A DNA stretch of 7,640 nt from Erysipelotrichia bacterium (GTDB lineage: Bacteria > Bacillota_I > Bacilli_A > Erysipelotrichales > Erysipelotrichaceae). The translations under genes were made by a program, and so were the position numbers. Location: positions 1 to 7,640 of the forward strand of contig SAAR01000162.1 of NCBI GenBank assembly GCA_009916335.1. Reading direction: 5' to 3'. The notes beneath the pieces are model-generated. The model was not told the origin of the DNA, searched no databases, and worked only from the letters and a program-made list of their open reading frames with translations. The number at the start of each line of letters is the position of its first letter. Position 1 is the first letter of the stretch. Positions 1 through 5,659 of the stretch are shown here, in pieces.

Positions 1-144
1 TAAGTTGCTTTGTAATACTTTCTTTTCTTCGTACTCTTTAGCCTGATCCATGTATAACAACATATCTTCAATGAATGGCTTTTCTGCTTCTGTTCCTTCC
101 AATAACTTTAATGTTTTGTTGAGGTTTACTGGTTTTATTTTCAT
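1..144 (-). CDS. Unknown protein, N-terminal 48 residues (runs off left edge)
   Basis: An open frame starts with ATG at 144 and stays open to the window edge, giving 48 residues that begin MKIKPVNLNKTL. The start is supported by a strong AAGGAG ribosome binding site about seven bases upstream. The visible part is charged and helical in character (several K/E pairs near residues 36-42), with no signal peptide or membrane segment. I do not recognise the family. It lies downstream of the small RNA/leader at 258-392 on the same strand, so it could be controlled by read-through of that terminator, or by a separate weak promoter with TTGAAA at 201-206. The gene call is fairly secure; the function is unknown. 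Confidence 0.7.
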   Translation of the reverse strand, partial: MKIKPVNLNKTLKLLEGTEAEKPFIEDMLLYMDQAKEYEEKKVLQSNL

Positions 145-168
145 AACACTTCTCCTTTATTTGTTTGT

Positions 169-182
169 GTTATTTAAATAAC
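169..182. promoter_or_regulatory. Perfect 14-bp palindrome, possible operator
   Basis: GTTATTTAAATAAC is its own reverse complement. It sits 25 bases upstream of the start at 144, where the -10 region of a weak promoter (TTGAAA at 201-206 on the minus strand) would fall. That position suits a repressor site, but AT-rich palindromes occur by chance in DNA this rich in A and T. Part of it is shared with the region upstream of the DotA/TraY gene (see findings). Confidence 0.3.
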
Positions 183-239
183 TATCACAAATAAACTAAA
201 TTTCAATTTAATCGGATGATATAAATTAGTTATCAGACA

Positions 240-286
240 GGCGGGATAGGTAGGCACAAAAAAACATGGGGCTTAAACCCCATGTT
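240..286 (-). other. Possible origin of transfer: hairpin followed by a MOBP-like nick sequence
   Basis: On the minus strand a 9-bp perfect inverted repeat (263-286) is followed, 11 bases after the stem, by ACCTATCCCG then CC (242-251 and on). Established MOBP nick regions such as that of RP4 read ACCTATCCTG then CC, with cleavage after the G, and commonly have an inverted repeat upstream of the nick. The match here differs at one core base (C for T). The same hairpin also works as the terminator of the small RNA, so the resemblance may be coincidental. No accessory gene that I recognise is adjacent. Confidence 0.25.
258..286 (-). terminator. Rho-independent terminator of the small RNA/leader
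   Basis: The stem is AACATGGGG (263-271) paired with CCCCATGTT (278-286) around a six-base loop. On the minus strand it is followed by a run of seven Ts (258-264, two of them inside the stem). The stem is perfect and the T-run long, so it should be an efficient terminator for minus-strand transcription. Confidence 0.85.
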
Positions 287-367
287 CTAATCGTTGTTAT
301 ATATTATATATTGTAGATTGCGAGTCATAATATATAACTTATCAAATTAAACATCCTATAAGATGGA

Positions 368-386
368 GAACACCCATGAACACCCA
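368..386. repeat. Two tandem copies of GAACACCCA, 10-bp period
   Basis: GAACACCCA occurs at 368-376 and 378-386, exactly ten bases apart, one helical turn. The copies lie just inside the predicted start of the small RNA. They could be a protein-binding pair on one face of the helix, or simply part of the RNA's 5' structure. Two copies are too few to call iterons. Confidence 0.5.
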
Positions 387-398
387 ACTTACTTATAT

Positions 399-427
399 TT
401 TATAACGCTTTAATTTGTTATTGTCAA
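399..427 (-). promoter_or_regulatory. Near-consensus sigma-70 promoter for the small RNA/leader
   Basis: The -35 box is TTGACA (422-427), the spacer is exactly 17 bases (405-421), and the -10 box is TATAAA (399-404). This is one of the two promoters in the window with a perfect TTGACA box. Transcription would begin near 392. It lies immediately beyond the terminator that closes the 457-759 gene, so it is insulated from upstream transcription. Confidence 0.75.
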
Positions 428-430
428 ATT

Positions 431-454
431 ATAAGAAAAGCCCTTTCGGGCTTT
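431..454 (-). terminator. Terminator after the 457-759 gene
   Basis: A seven-base stem, AAAGCCC (437-443) with GGGCTTT (448-454), has a four-base loop and is followed on the minus strand by TTTTCTTAT. It begins only a few bases after the stop codon at 457. The plus-strand side also has a T-rich tail, so it may act in both directions. Confidence 0.8.
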
Positions 455-456
455 CT

Positions 457-759
457 TTATAAACGTTTCTTTATGGCACTTTCTTTTAGATTAGATTCCA
501 GTATTACCATGAGTTTTTCACGCTCTATATAAGCTATCAGCTCATTAGCTAACTGAGTGTTGATATTTCTACAACCTTCAAGATTGAAGTTGCCATAAAT
601 TATCCTGTTTTTGATTTGAGGCATTTCATTCATGAAGATACTAATCATTGCCTCTTGCCCTTCTATTTTTAAAATATGGTCTAATAAAATGAGGGCTTCA
701 CCATTTGAAAGTTTATTTGCTCTTTCTCTCATTTCTTCAATCATGGTTTTCTTTTTCAT
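457..759 (-). CDS. Unknown 100-residue cytoplasmic protein
   Basis: This is a predicted soluble, helical protein rich in charged residues. The frame extends upstream to a TTG at 819, but the ATG at 759 is the better start: AGGAG lies five bases before it, whereas nothing precedes the TTG. From that start the protein begins MKKKTMIEEMRERANKLSNG. No signal peptide, membrane segment or recognisable catalytic motif is visible, and there is one cysteine. It follows the 830-1147 gene after 70 bases without a convincing terminator, so the two may be co-transcribed, although a weak promoter may lie between them. A terminator follows directly. I do not recognise the family; plasmids often carry such small accessory genes near their control regions. 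Confidence 0.75.
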   Translation of the reverse strand: MKKKTMIEEMRERANKLSNGEALILLDHILKIEGQEAMISIFMNEMPQIKNRIIYGNFNLEGCRNINTQLANELIAYIEREKLMVILESNLKESAIKKRL

Positions 760-784
760 ATTTTTCTCCTTGTTGTTATGTTCG

Positions 785-819
785 TAATAATTATTATCCT
801 GTAAAATTTGCTTTTTCAA
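785..819 (-). promoter_or_regulatory. Weak promoter with overlapping palindrome, upstream of the 457-759 gene
   Basis: TTGAAA (814-819) and AATAAT (790-795) are 18 bases apart on the minus strand. The -10 box is contained in a perfect 12-bp palindrome, TAATAATTATTA (785-796), which could be an operator. The region is very AT-rich, so chance matches are likely. Confidence 0.3.
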
Positions 820-829
820 ATTTTTTTTA

Positions 830-1147
830 TCAAGCTGCTTGTTTTATTGCTTCATCGATACATGAATAAAAACTTTCAACAGCGTCTATTAAGCTTGGGA
901 ACTTAACCAGTTCATTACCTACAGAAGCTATAAACATAACTTCACCTTCTAATCCTTGTTTATAGTCAACAGGTATAATGCTTACTTCATAAATACCTCC
1001 ACAAAATACTACTGATGGATAACCGTTATCCGTTGTATAAAGGATCTCGCAGTTTTCTTCTTCATATCTTTCATTCATGAAGTTTTTCAAAATTATGAGG
1101 GTTTGAAGTTGGTCAATGTAGCTTTCAGTTTGTATATATTTTTTCAT
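830..1147 (-). CDS. Unknown 105-residue acidic protein
   Basis: The frame starts at the ATG at 1147, preceded by AAGGAG at a spacing of about seven bases, and ends at 830. The protein is predominantly acidic and looks like an alpha/beta fold: a helical N-terminus (residues 5-30), a strand-rich middle with a VVFCGGIYEVSIIP stretch (about 47-60) and a helical end (about 85-103). It has three cysteines but no CXXC motif and no signal peptide. It probably heads a two-gene unit with 457-759. I do not recognise the family. No obvious promoter was found in 1148-1259, although an inverted repeat spans that gap (see findings). Confidence 0.75.
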   Translation of the reverse strand: MKKYIQTESYIDQLQTLIILKNFMNERYEEENCEILYTTDNGYPSVVFCGGIYEVSIIPVDYKQGLEGEVMFIASVGNELVKFPSLIDAVESFYSCIDEAIKQAA

Positions 1148-1259
1148 GGTCTTTCTCCTTTTTTGTTTGATGGATATTCAGTATTTCCTTTTCCGATTAA
1201 AAGCAAATTAAAAGTACGATTATTTTTAAAAAGATAGATGAAGGGAATACTTCAACCAA

Positions 1260-1285
1260 TAAAAAAGCCCCCATAACGGAGGCTT
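1260..1285 (-). terminator. Terminator after the lipoprotein gene
   Basis: An eight-base stem, AAGCCTCC with GGGGGCTT on the minus strand (1265-1272 and 1278-1285, one G-T pair), is followed by a run of six Ts. It lies about 20 bases past the lipoprotein stop codon and makes that gene a separate unit. Confidence 0.85.
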
Positions 1286-1305
1286 CTTATCTTTAACTGT
1301 TTTTA

Positions 1306-1599
1306 TTAATCTTTTTCAAATACTGCGCCCTGATAAACCACACCCTGTTTTACCTTTTCGATTTTAAATGTCCATGATCCTAAATCCTTGTTCTGCGTTC
1401 TGGCAATGTATACAGGCTTTTTGCTTTCATCCCATTCTTTAACGTTGAAAACACCATCACGAAACTTGATAACATCCTTCTGAACATCGAGCTTTACGCC
1501 ATACTGCTTGTTCACGTAGCTACCATAAATTCCATCATCACCACACCCGGTAAGGAAGGAGGCCAGCCCGATCACGCATACCGCCAGAAGCTTTTTCAT
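1306..1599 (-). CDS. Small lipoprotein, 97 residues
   Basis: The protein begins MKKLLAVCVIGLASF and has a lipobox LTGC at residues 16-19, so signal peptidase II should cleave before Cys19 and leave a 79-residue lipoprotein. The residues after the cysteine are G-D-D, with no Asp at position +2, which suggests sorting to the outer membrane. The mature part is charged and strand-rich (GIYGSYVNKQYGV near 23-35, then alternating hydrophobic stretches) and has no further cysteines. The start is supported by AAGAGGG about seven bases upstream. It sits between two terminators (1712-1731 and 1260-1285), so it is transcribed alone. On conjugative plasmids such lipoproteins can serve in pilus assembly, surface exclusion or envelope protection, but nothing here tells which. 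It is richer in G+C than the unknown genes to its left. Confidence 0.85.
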   Translation of the reverse strand: MKKLLAVCVIGLASFLTGCGDDGIYGSYVNKQYGVKLDVQKDVIKFRDGVFNVKEWDESKKPVYIARTQNKDLGSWTFKIEKVKQGVVYQGAVFEKD

Positions 1600-1711
1600 T
1601 CTAAAACCCTCTTATGTTTTAAAGGTGGTCAGAAATGCACCATAACGGCGTGACCGTATCAATTAAAACTAGATTTATCAATTAGTTAATTACTTTTCTG
1701 TGTGATTTTAG

Positions 1712-1731
1712 AACAAGCCCCGACCGGGGCT
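1712..1731 (-). terminator. Hairpin terminator after the pilin gene
   Basis: AGCCCC (1716-1721) pairs with GGGGCT (1726-1731) around a four-base loop, just past the pilin stop codon. The tail on the minus strand is TGTTCT, a poor T-run, so termination may be incomplete and some transcripts could reach the lipoprotein gene. Confidence 0.6.
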
Positions 1732-1734
1732 ATG

Positions 1735-2254
1735 TCAGGCTGCGTCAGTAAAGACCATCACTGAGCTGGAAGAGGTAAACCCGGAGCAAAATGAAGCTAT
1801 ATCACTCACGCCGGAAGCGGCTGTTATCTTCGGGCTATAGGAAGTGTTGGTTATAGTGCGGTAAATCGCTCTGCTGGCGCTTACAAGCTCTATACACGCA
1901 TCAGGTGGTACGTTGTAGTAGGAAACATCATAGAAGTCATTTGAACCGCTATGAGCGGTTATAGTGAGCTTTCCCCCGTAGGCGTTTACGAACGAGCCTG
2001 TTTTATCGAGCATAGAGGACGGTAAAGCCTTTGAGCTGGTAAGCATAGTATTAGCCTCAGCTATCGTTGGCCTTGTCGTCAGAATGGCATTCATCGCTTT
2101 ACTGATACTCGCCAGATCATGCGTAGCCCGGTTAACCCTGTTATGCGCCTGAACCTTACCATAGACATAGAACGTAGCCGCTACTACGCCAGTAGACGGC
2201 AAGAACTAACAACAGCTCTATGAGACTAAACCCTTTGTTAAATCCTTTTCTCAT
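1735..2254 (-). pseudogene. pilS: Type IV prepilin (PilS-like), frameshifted by one base in the N-terminal helix
   Basis: ATG at 2254, with GGGGAGG five bases upstream, opens a frame MRKGFNKGFSLIELLLVLAV. This is a prepilin leader with cleavage expected after Gly8, then Phe+1 and Glu+5, followed by the hydrophobic helix. After Val20 this frame meets a stop, giving only 32 residues. The next frame, open from 2202 to the stop at 1735, supplies TGVVAATFYVYGKVQ and a full pilin body. Dropping one base near 2194 joins the two into a 172-residue prepilin and puts Gly14, Ala17 and Ala18 of the mature helix where pilins normally have them. The body has two cysteines near the C-terminus (DACIEL and SFCSGF), as expected for the disulphide-bonded D-region. 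The thin pilus of IncI-type systems uses such a pilin. It may be a real mutation, an expression switch or a sequencing error. It is last in a three-gene cluster and richer in G+C than its upstream neighbours. Confidence 0.8.
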
Positions 2255-2268
2255 TAAAACCTCCCCTT

Positions 2269-2595
2269 TTATGCTGCTCTAACTTTTATCTTGGTTATGA
2301 TGGTTTTTATTTTATTATAAATGCCTTTTCCAATATAAAAGAATCCAAAACCTACAACAGAAAAATACATTGCTTTTATATAATTTATTAATACTAATGA
2401 CATAAACATATGGAATTCAGGAACAGTTTTAGAACTAATTGCCAAAACAAATAATATTCCTAACCCTACCCACAACAGTTTTTTATAAAATGATTTTAGC
2501 TTTGCGTTTTTTCTAATGTTATAAACTGAATAGGCCATAAAAATAACAAGTATCAAAAATAATGTAATACCAATAGTAATTGCTAATGTGTTCAT
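2269..2595 (-). CDS. Small membrane protein, 108 residues, three predicted membrane segments
   Basis: Hydrophobic stretches at about residues 4-25, 40-56 and 60-90 alternate with basic segments (RKNAKLKSFYKK near 28-39 and a very basic C-terminus), which indicates an inner-membrane protein with positively charged cytoplasmic loops. The first segment could act as a signal anchor. AAGGAG precedes the ATG at 2595 by about eight bases. It lies 11 bases after the upstream gene and 14 bases before the pilin start, whose ribosome binding site adjoins its stop codon, so the three are almost certainly one operon. I do not recognise the family. Its position suggests a link to the pilin or to a surface function, but that is inference from context only. 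Confidence 0.8.
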   Translation of the reverse strand: MNTLAITIGITLFLILVIFMAYSVYNIRKNAKLKSFYKKLLWVGLGILFVLAISSKTVPEFHMFMSLVLINYIKAMYFSVVGFGFFYIGKGIYNKIKTIITKIKVRAA

Positions 2596-2606
2596 AATGA
2601 TTCTCC

Positions 2607-3068
2607 TTAGTTTGTTTTAATGTATATATTTATATCTTTGTTGTTGTCTTGCATGAAAACCTTGTTTTCTTTATATAACTTTTCAATCGCATATAAAGTA
2701 AGAGCCGGAAGTAATCTATATAGTGAGTTTTTACTGCTGTTATTTAAAACAACATCAATAGTATCTTTATCTATAACTACATTTCTTTTATTCAGATTTT
2801 CATTTGTATAATCTTTACTAATGAGATTAATAGTGGAGTTTTTAAAATCTCTTTCCTTGAAAGAATATTCACCATCTTTAAATTCAATATCTAATGTTTT
2901 ATTTCTTTTAATTAAATCTTCTACTATCCACTTGCTCAAACAAGACATAGCTAAAGATCTATTTTTAAAACTCATACTCATTTTATTCATCTGTTCTTCT
3001 GTAAAGCCAACGTTTACTAACTTTGTATTATCTCTTGATAATCGCCTTCTGCTTTTAAATACATTCAT
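2607..3068 (-). CDS. Unknown 153-residue protein, possible ribbon-helix-helix DNA-binding N-terminus
   Basis: The N-terminus is basic (KSRRRLSRDN, residues 5-14). It is followed by a pattern that fits a ribbon-helix-helix fold: a strand (LVNVGFT, about 17-23), a helix starting EEQMNKM, a turn near KNRS, and a second amphipathic helix ending KWIVEDLIKR. The rest (about 60-153) is charged and Asn/Lys-rich, without recognisable motifs. If the fold is right, the protein could be an autoregulator of this operon or a relaxosome accessory factor. The resemblance is by pattern only and I would not name it. The start at 3068 is supported by AAAGGAG six bases upstream; other ATGs at 3064 and 3072 are out of frame. 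First gene of the operon with 2269-2595 and the pilin, and divergent from the DotA/TraY gene. Confidence 0.75.
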   Translation of the reverse strand: MNVFKSRRRLSRDNTKLVNVGFTEEQMNKMSMSFKNRSLAMSCLSKWIVEDLIKRNKTLDIEFKDGEYSFKERDFKNSTINLISKDYTNENLNKRNVVIDKDTIDVVLNNSSKNSLYRLLPALTLYAIEKLYKENKVFMQDNNKDINIYIKTN

Positions 3069-3233
3069 TCATATCTCCTTTGTTTTAATTTATTTTTTAA
3101 AATTATATAGGTTTAATATTTACATTTATTAAAGTTGTGTTATTTATTTATCTATATAATAACTATTATTTATTATATATTTTAAATAAAGTCAATTATT
3201 AAAAGAAAAGTTTTTTAAACAAAGGAGAGTTTT
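3069..3233. promoter_or_regulatory. Very AT-rich divergent intergenic region
   Basis: This 165-base gap between divergent genes is almost entirely A and T and must contain the promoters of both. A TATAAT lies on the plus strand at 3155-3160 and another on the minus strand at 3102-3107, but neither has a good -35 box at the right distance. An imperfect palindrome, ATAATAACTATTAT (3156-3169), overlaps the plus-strand -10. The AT-rich tracts could act as UP elements or as a target for H-NS-type silencers. Exact promoters cannot be assigned by eye. Confidence 0.5.
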
Positions 3234-5528
3234 ATGAATGAAAAAATCAAAAAGAGGAAAAAGATATTTAATAATATTATTATCGTTCTTCTGTTAAATA
3301 TGTTGTTTGTTAACTTAGCATATGCTACCGAATTTGGTAATCCAATGGCTGATAGTTATGCTACAAAGTACGGCTTGCCATTATTTGATGCTGATACATC
3401 GCCATTTTCAACTGTGTTATACGTTTTTAACATGGCAACAATATTTATAGCGGGTTTAATATTTGGGTATAATGCCATTATAGGGACAGTTTCTACAGCT
3501 CATGATGGTCAAATGTTAGGTAAAAAATGGTCATCAATGATGATGCCAATTAGACTTGTATTAGCTATAGGTTTTATGATGCCTATTGCTGGAGATGGTG
3601 GCGGCTTTAGCGTAATCCAAAAGGTAATATATGAAGCTGGTCGTCAGGGATCAGGTGTTGCTGATGCTATATGGGCGGCTTACGTTCCTACGGCATTAAA
3701 CGGGAATTCATATATTCCGCCTGAAACATCTGAAAAAATAAAAGAACTATTGAAAAATACAGTTCAAAGTTCAGTTTGTGTAGCTCAAGCTAATAAAACA
3801 ATAAATAAGTCAATTACTGGCATGACAGCAAAACTATTCCCTGATTATAAGCAAATGAATGATTCAACACGATTTGGCTACAAGTCTTTTACAAAAGCAG
3901 AAAGTGATGGGCGTAGAATAGTTGGTTATAATTGGGGAAGAATAACAGCACCAAATAATGTATTCCCTCCATTTACTTCTGATGCGTGTGGAACAACTCA
4001 ATTAGTATTTGATACCCCTAACTTTGATCCAGATACAAACTCAACAATTTTAGTGGACTTAAAGAAAATAGCAGCGGAAATGCAAAACATTCAGATAAAA
4101 CAGATGGATAATTTAGTTAAAGAAGCTGATGTTATCGGAAAAAGGATAGTGAATGAAAATAACTATAGTAAAGATGATGCTTTAGCTGATATGAAAAGAC
4201 TTTCAGAAAAATATTCAACAGCTTTAAAAGAAGCTGCTAAAGAGCAATTTGCTAAAGTATCATTAACTAAAGGGGTGATTATGGCTCAAAAAGACGGATG
4301 GATGGGAGCTGGATCATGGGCTTTAAGAATCAATGACACTGTGAGTTCTGCTAATAGCATAGTAAATAACATTCCTACGTCTCAGTTCGGAAGTATTGAC
4401 AGGAATAACTTATTTATTAGGAATTTTGATGAAAGTATATTTGTAAAGGCTGGAGCGGCGGCTGCAATATTTGATAGTGCTTTAAAACAAGATCCTGATT
4501 CTCCAAAGTCAAGAACGGGTTCGAATGACGCTTATTCTATGCAGCTAATGAACATGTTTGTATCTAATGATAAGGATTTGAATAATGTTAAAGTTGATTA
4601 CTTTTCCGCTAATCCAATGGTTGTTTTTAGCTCTATGGGTAGTCGTTTCTTAGATATTGCCAATGGTGCAGCAATAACAGCCACAACAGCTTCTATAGTG
4701 TCAGCAATACCGTTCTTCGGTAATGTGTTAACTACTGTAGCAGCAGCATTTGGTACAGCATTCAGTATGATGTTTTGGGCGGTTGTTGTGCCGGGACTAT
4801 ACCTTAGCTACTACGTTCAGATGATACCGTTTTTCATGTTTACTACAGCGGTTGTAATGTGGTTCGTTCTTATGGCAGAAGCTTTGTTTGCTTCCCAGCT
4901 TTGGGTAATGATGTTCTTAACAGCAACTGGTGATGATTTTGTTGGTGAGCAAAGACCGGGACTTAGCTTATTATTCTCATTATATATGAGGCCAGCATTA
5001 TATGTTTTAGGCTTAATAATAGCAATAACAATATCTTATCCAATATTTGGTTTTATCAATAGAGAATATGTAAATCTTTTAGCTAATACTCCTAATGGTG
5101 ATCATTATTTATGGGCGCAGATAGGTTATGGATTTGGGTATATAATGATTGTTCATACTATTATGATGAAGATATGGCAACTTCCGCTTGAGCTTCCTGA
5201 AAACATTGAAAACTGGATGAACATTAGAGGTTCAGGATCTGTAGCAAGTCTTAAAGGTGCTGCTCAAGAAACCATGAGCGGAACAAATGCTATTTCTAAA
5301 GGTGCTTTACCTGCTGCTGCCGGAACATTGACGGCGGGTAATAAGATATTAGAAGACGTTAGAGCAGGAACTAAACAAAAACAAATAGCTGAATTACAAG
5401 CAAGGGCAAGAGCTAACGCTAATACAAGTTCCGCTGGAAACGGTGATGATGAATCGAGTAATCAAACGACTTCACCAAAACCAACTGATGGCGGTCAAGA
5501 TATTACAAGTTTTAACTCCGAAAAATAA
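3234..5528 (+). CDS. traY: DotA/TraY-family conjugation protein, 764 residues
   Basis: A polytopic inner-membrane protein of the type IVB secretion/conjugation channel (DotA in Legionella, TraY in IncI plasmids). The N-terminus is basic, then hydrophobic, with a likely signal peptidase site after the AYA ending at residue 31. Two membrane segments follow at about 61-88 and 103-120, then a large periplasmic domain (about 125-470), a cluster of about five hydrophobic segments (about 480-651), and a polar Ala/Asn/Ser-rich tail (about 660-764) with coiled-coil character. Motifs typical of the family's membrane half include the GDDFVGEQRPG stretch near 563-573. Length is close to IncI TraY and shorter than DotA. 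AAAGGAG lies about seven bases before the start. It has its own terminator and is followed by a TraX/IcmV-like gene with its own promoter. Codon usage is AT-rich. The family call is firm; the exact symbol follows IncI naming. Confidence 0.88.
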   Translation: MNEKIKKRKKIFNNIIIVLLLNMLFVNLAYATEFGNPMADSYATKYGLPLFDADTSPFSTVLYVFNMATIFIAGLIFGYNAIIGTVSTAHDGQMLGKKWSSMMMPIRLVLAIGFMMPIAGDGGGFSVIQKVIYEAGRQGSGVADAIWAAYVPTALNGNSYIPPETSEKIKELLKNTVQSSVCVAQANKTINKSITGMTAKLFPDYKQMNDSTRFGYKSFTKAESDGRRIVGYNWGRITAPNNVFPPFTSDACGTTQLVFDTPNFDPDTNSTILVDLKKIAAEMQNIQIKQMDNLVKEADVIGKRIVNENNYSKDDALADMKRLSEKYSTALKEAAKEQFAKVSLTKGVIMAQKDGWMGAGSWALRINDTVSSANSIVNNIPTSQFGSIDRNNLFIRNFDESIFVKAGAAAAIFDSALKQDPDSPKSRTGSNDAYSMQLMNMFVSNDKDLNNVKVDYFSANPMVVFSSMGSRFLDIANGAAITATTASIVSAIPFFGNVLTTVAAAFGTAFSMMFWAVVVPGLYLSYYVQMIPFFMFTTAVVMWFVLMAEALFASQLWVMMFLTATGDDFVGEQRPGLSLLFSLYMRPALYVLGLIIAITISYPIFGFINREYVNLLANTPNGDHYLWAQIGYGFGYIMIVHTIMMKIWQLPLELPENIENWMNIRGSGSVASLKGAAQETMSGTNAISKGALPAAAGTLTAGNKILEDVRAGTKQKQIAELQARARANANTSSAGNGDDESSNQTTSPKPTDGGQDITSFNSEK

Positions 5529-5543
5529 ATACACGTTAACTAT

Positions 5544-5567
5544 AAAAGGGGCTTTGCCCCTTTTTTT
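5544..5567 (+). terminator. Strong terminator after the DotA/TraY gene
   Basis: A nine-base perfect stem, AAAAGGGGC (5544-5552) with GCCCCTTTT (5556-5564), has a three-base loop and a run of seven Ts ending at 5567. It should separate the DotA/TraY transcript from the next gene. Confidence 0.9.
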
Positions 5568-5587
5568 AATTTATTTCATTTATATGG

Positions 5588-5616
5588 TTGACATGTTATT
5601 AGAAATTAAATATATA
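5588..5616 (+). promoter_or_regulatory. Promoter of the TraX/IcmV-like gene
   Basis: TTGACA (5588-5593) and TATATA (5611-5616) are separated by exactly 17 bases. An alternative -10, TATAAA, lies two bases further on. The promoter lies just past a strong terminator and about 45 bases before the start codon, which fits independent expression of the next gene. Confidence 0.65.
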
Positions 5617-5659
5617 AAAACCATGAGTTATTATATATTATTAAGCAAAGGAGAATTAT

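Larger units (their letters stand above)
258..392 (-). ncRNA. Candidate small RNA or attenuated leader, about 135 nt
   Basis: A near-consensus promoter (399-427) and a strong terminator (258-286) on the same strand frame a transcript of about 135 nt with no plausible full-size gene inside. It has three structural parts. The 5' end carries GGGTGTTC twice, two bases apart. The middle has a perfect 12-bp stem, GTTATATATTAT with ATAATATATAAC (296-307 and 327-338), closing a 19-base loop containing ACTCGCAATC. The 3' end is the terminator hairpin. It could be a free-standing regulatory RNA, for example a plasmid copy-number or transfer regulator. It could also be the leader of the gene starting at 144, in which case terminator read-through would set expression. 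An 11-codon frame (ATG at 379 to TGA) lies near the 5' end but has only a poor ribosome binding site. I recognise no known RNA family. Confidence 0.55.

Noticed and set aside
352..365. CATCCTATAAGATG as a nick site or operator
   Set aside because: It shares CATCC with IncI-type nick regions but lacks the following TG, and the palindrome is imperfect. The 242-251 match is closer.
346..381. Eleven-codon frame inside the small RNA (minus strand, ATG at 379)
   Set aside because: Its ribosome binding site is poor and the product too short to judge. It is kept only as a remark under the RNA; a leader peptide is not excluded.
376..405. Nine-codon plus-strand frame after GGAG (ATG at 376)
   Set aside because: It is very short, has no plus-strand promoter in view, and overlaps the opposite-strand promoter and small RNA start. 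Chance is the simpler reading.
2620..3132. Two plus-strand open frames opposite the 2607-3068 gene
   Set aside because: They are antisense to a gene with a good ribosome binding site, are Leu/Ser/Phe-rich as expected of mirror frames of AT-rich DNA, and lack their own start signals.
3069..3233. Replication origin in the AT-rich divergent region
   Set aside because: No iterons, DnaA-type boxes or replication gene are next to it. High A+T alone is normal for divergent promoters here.
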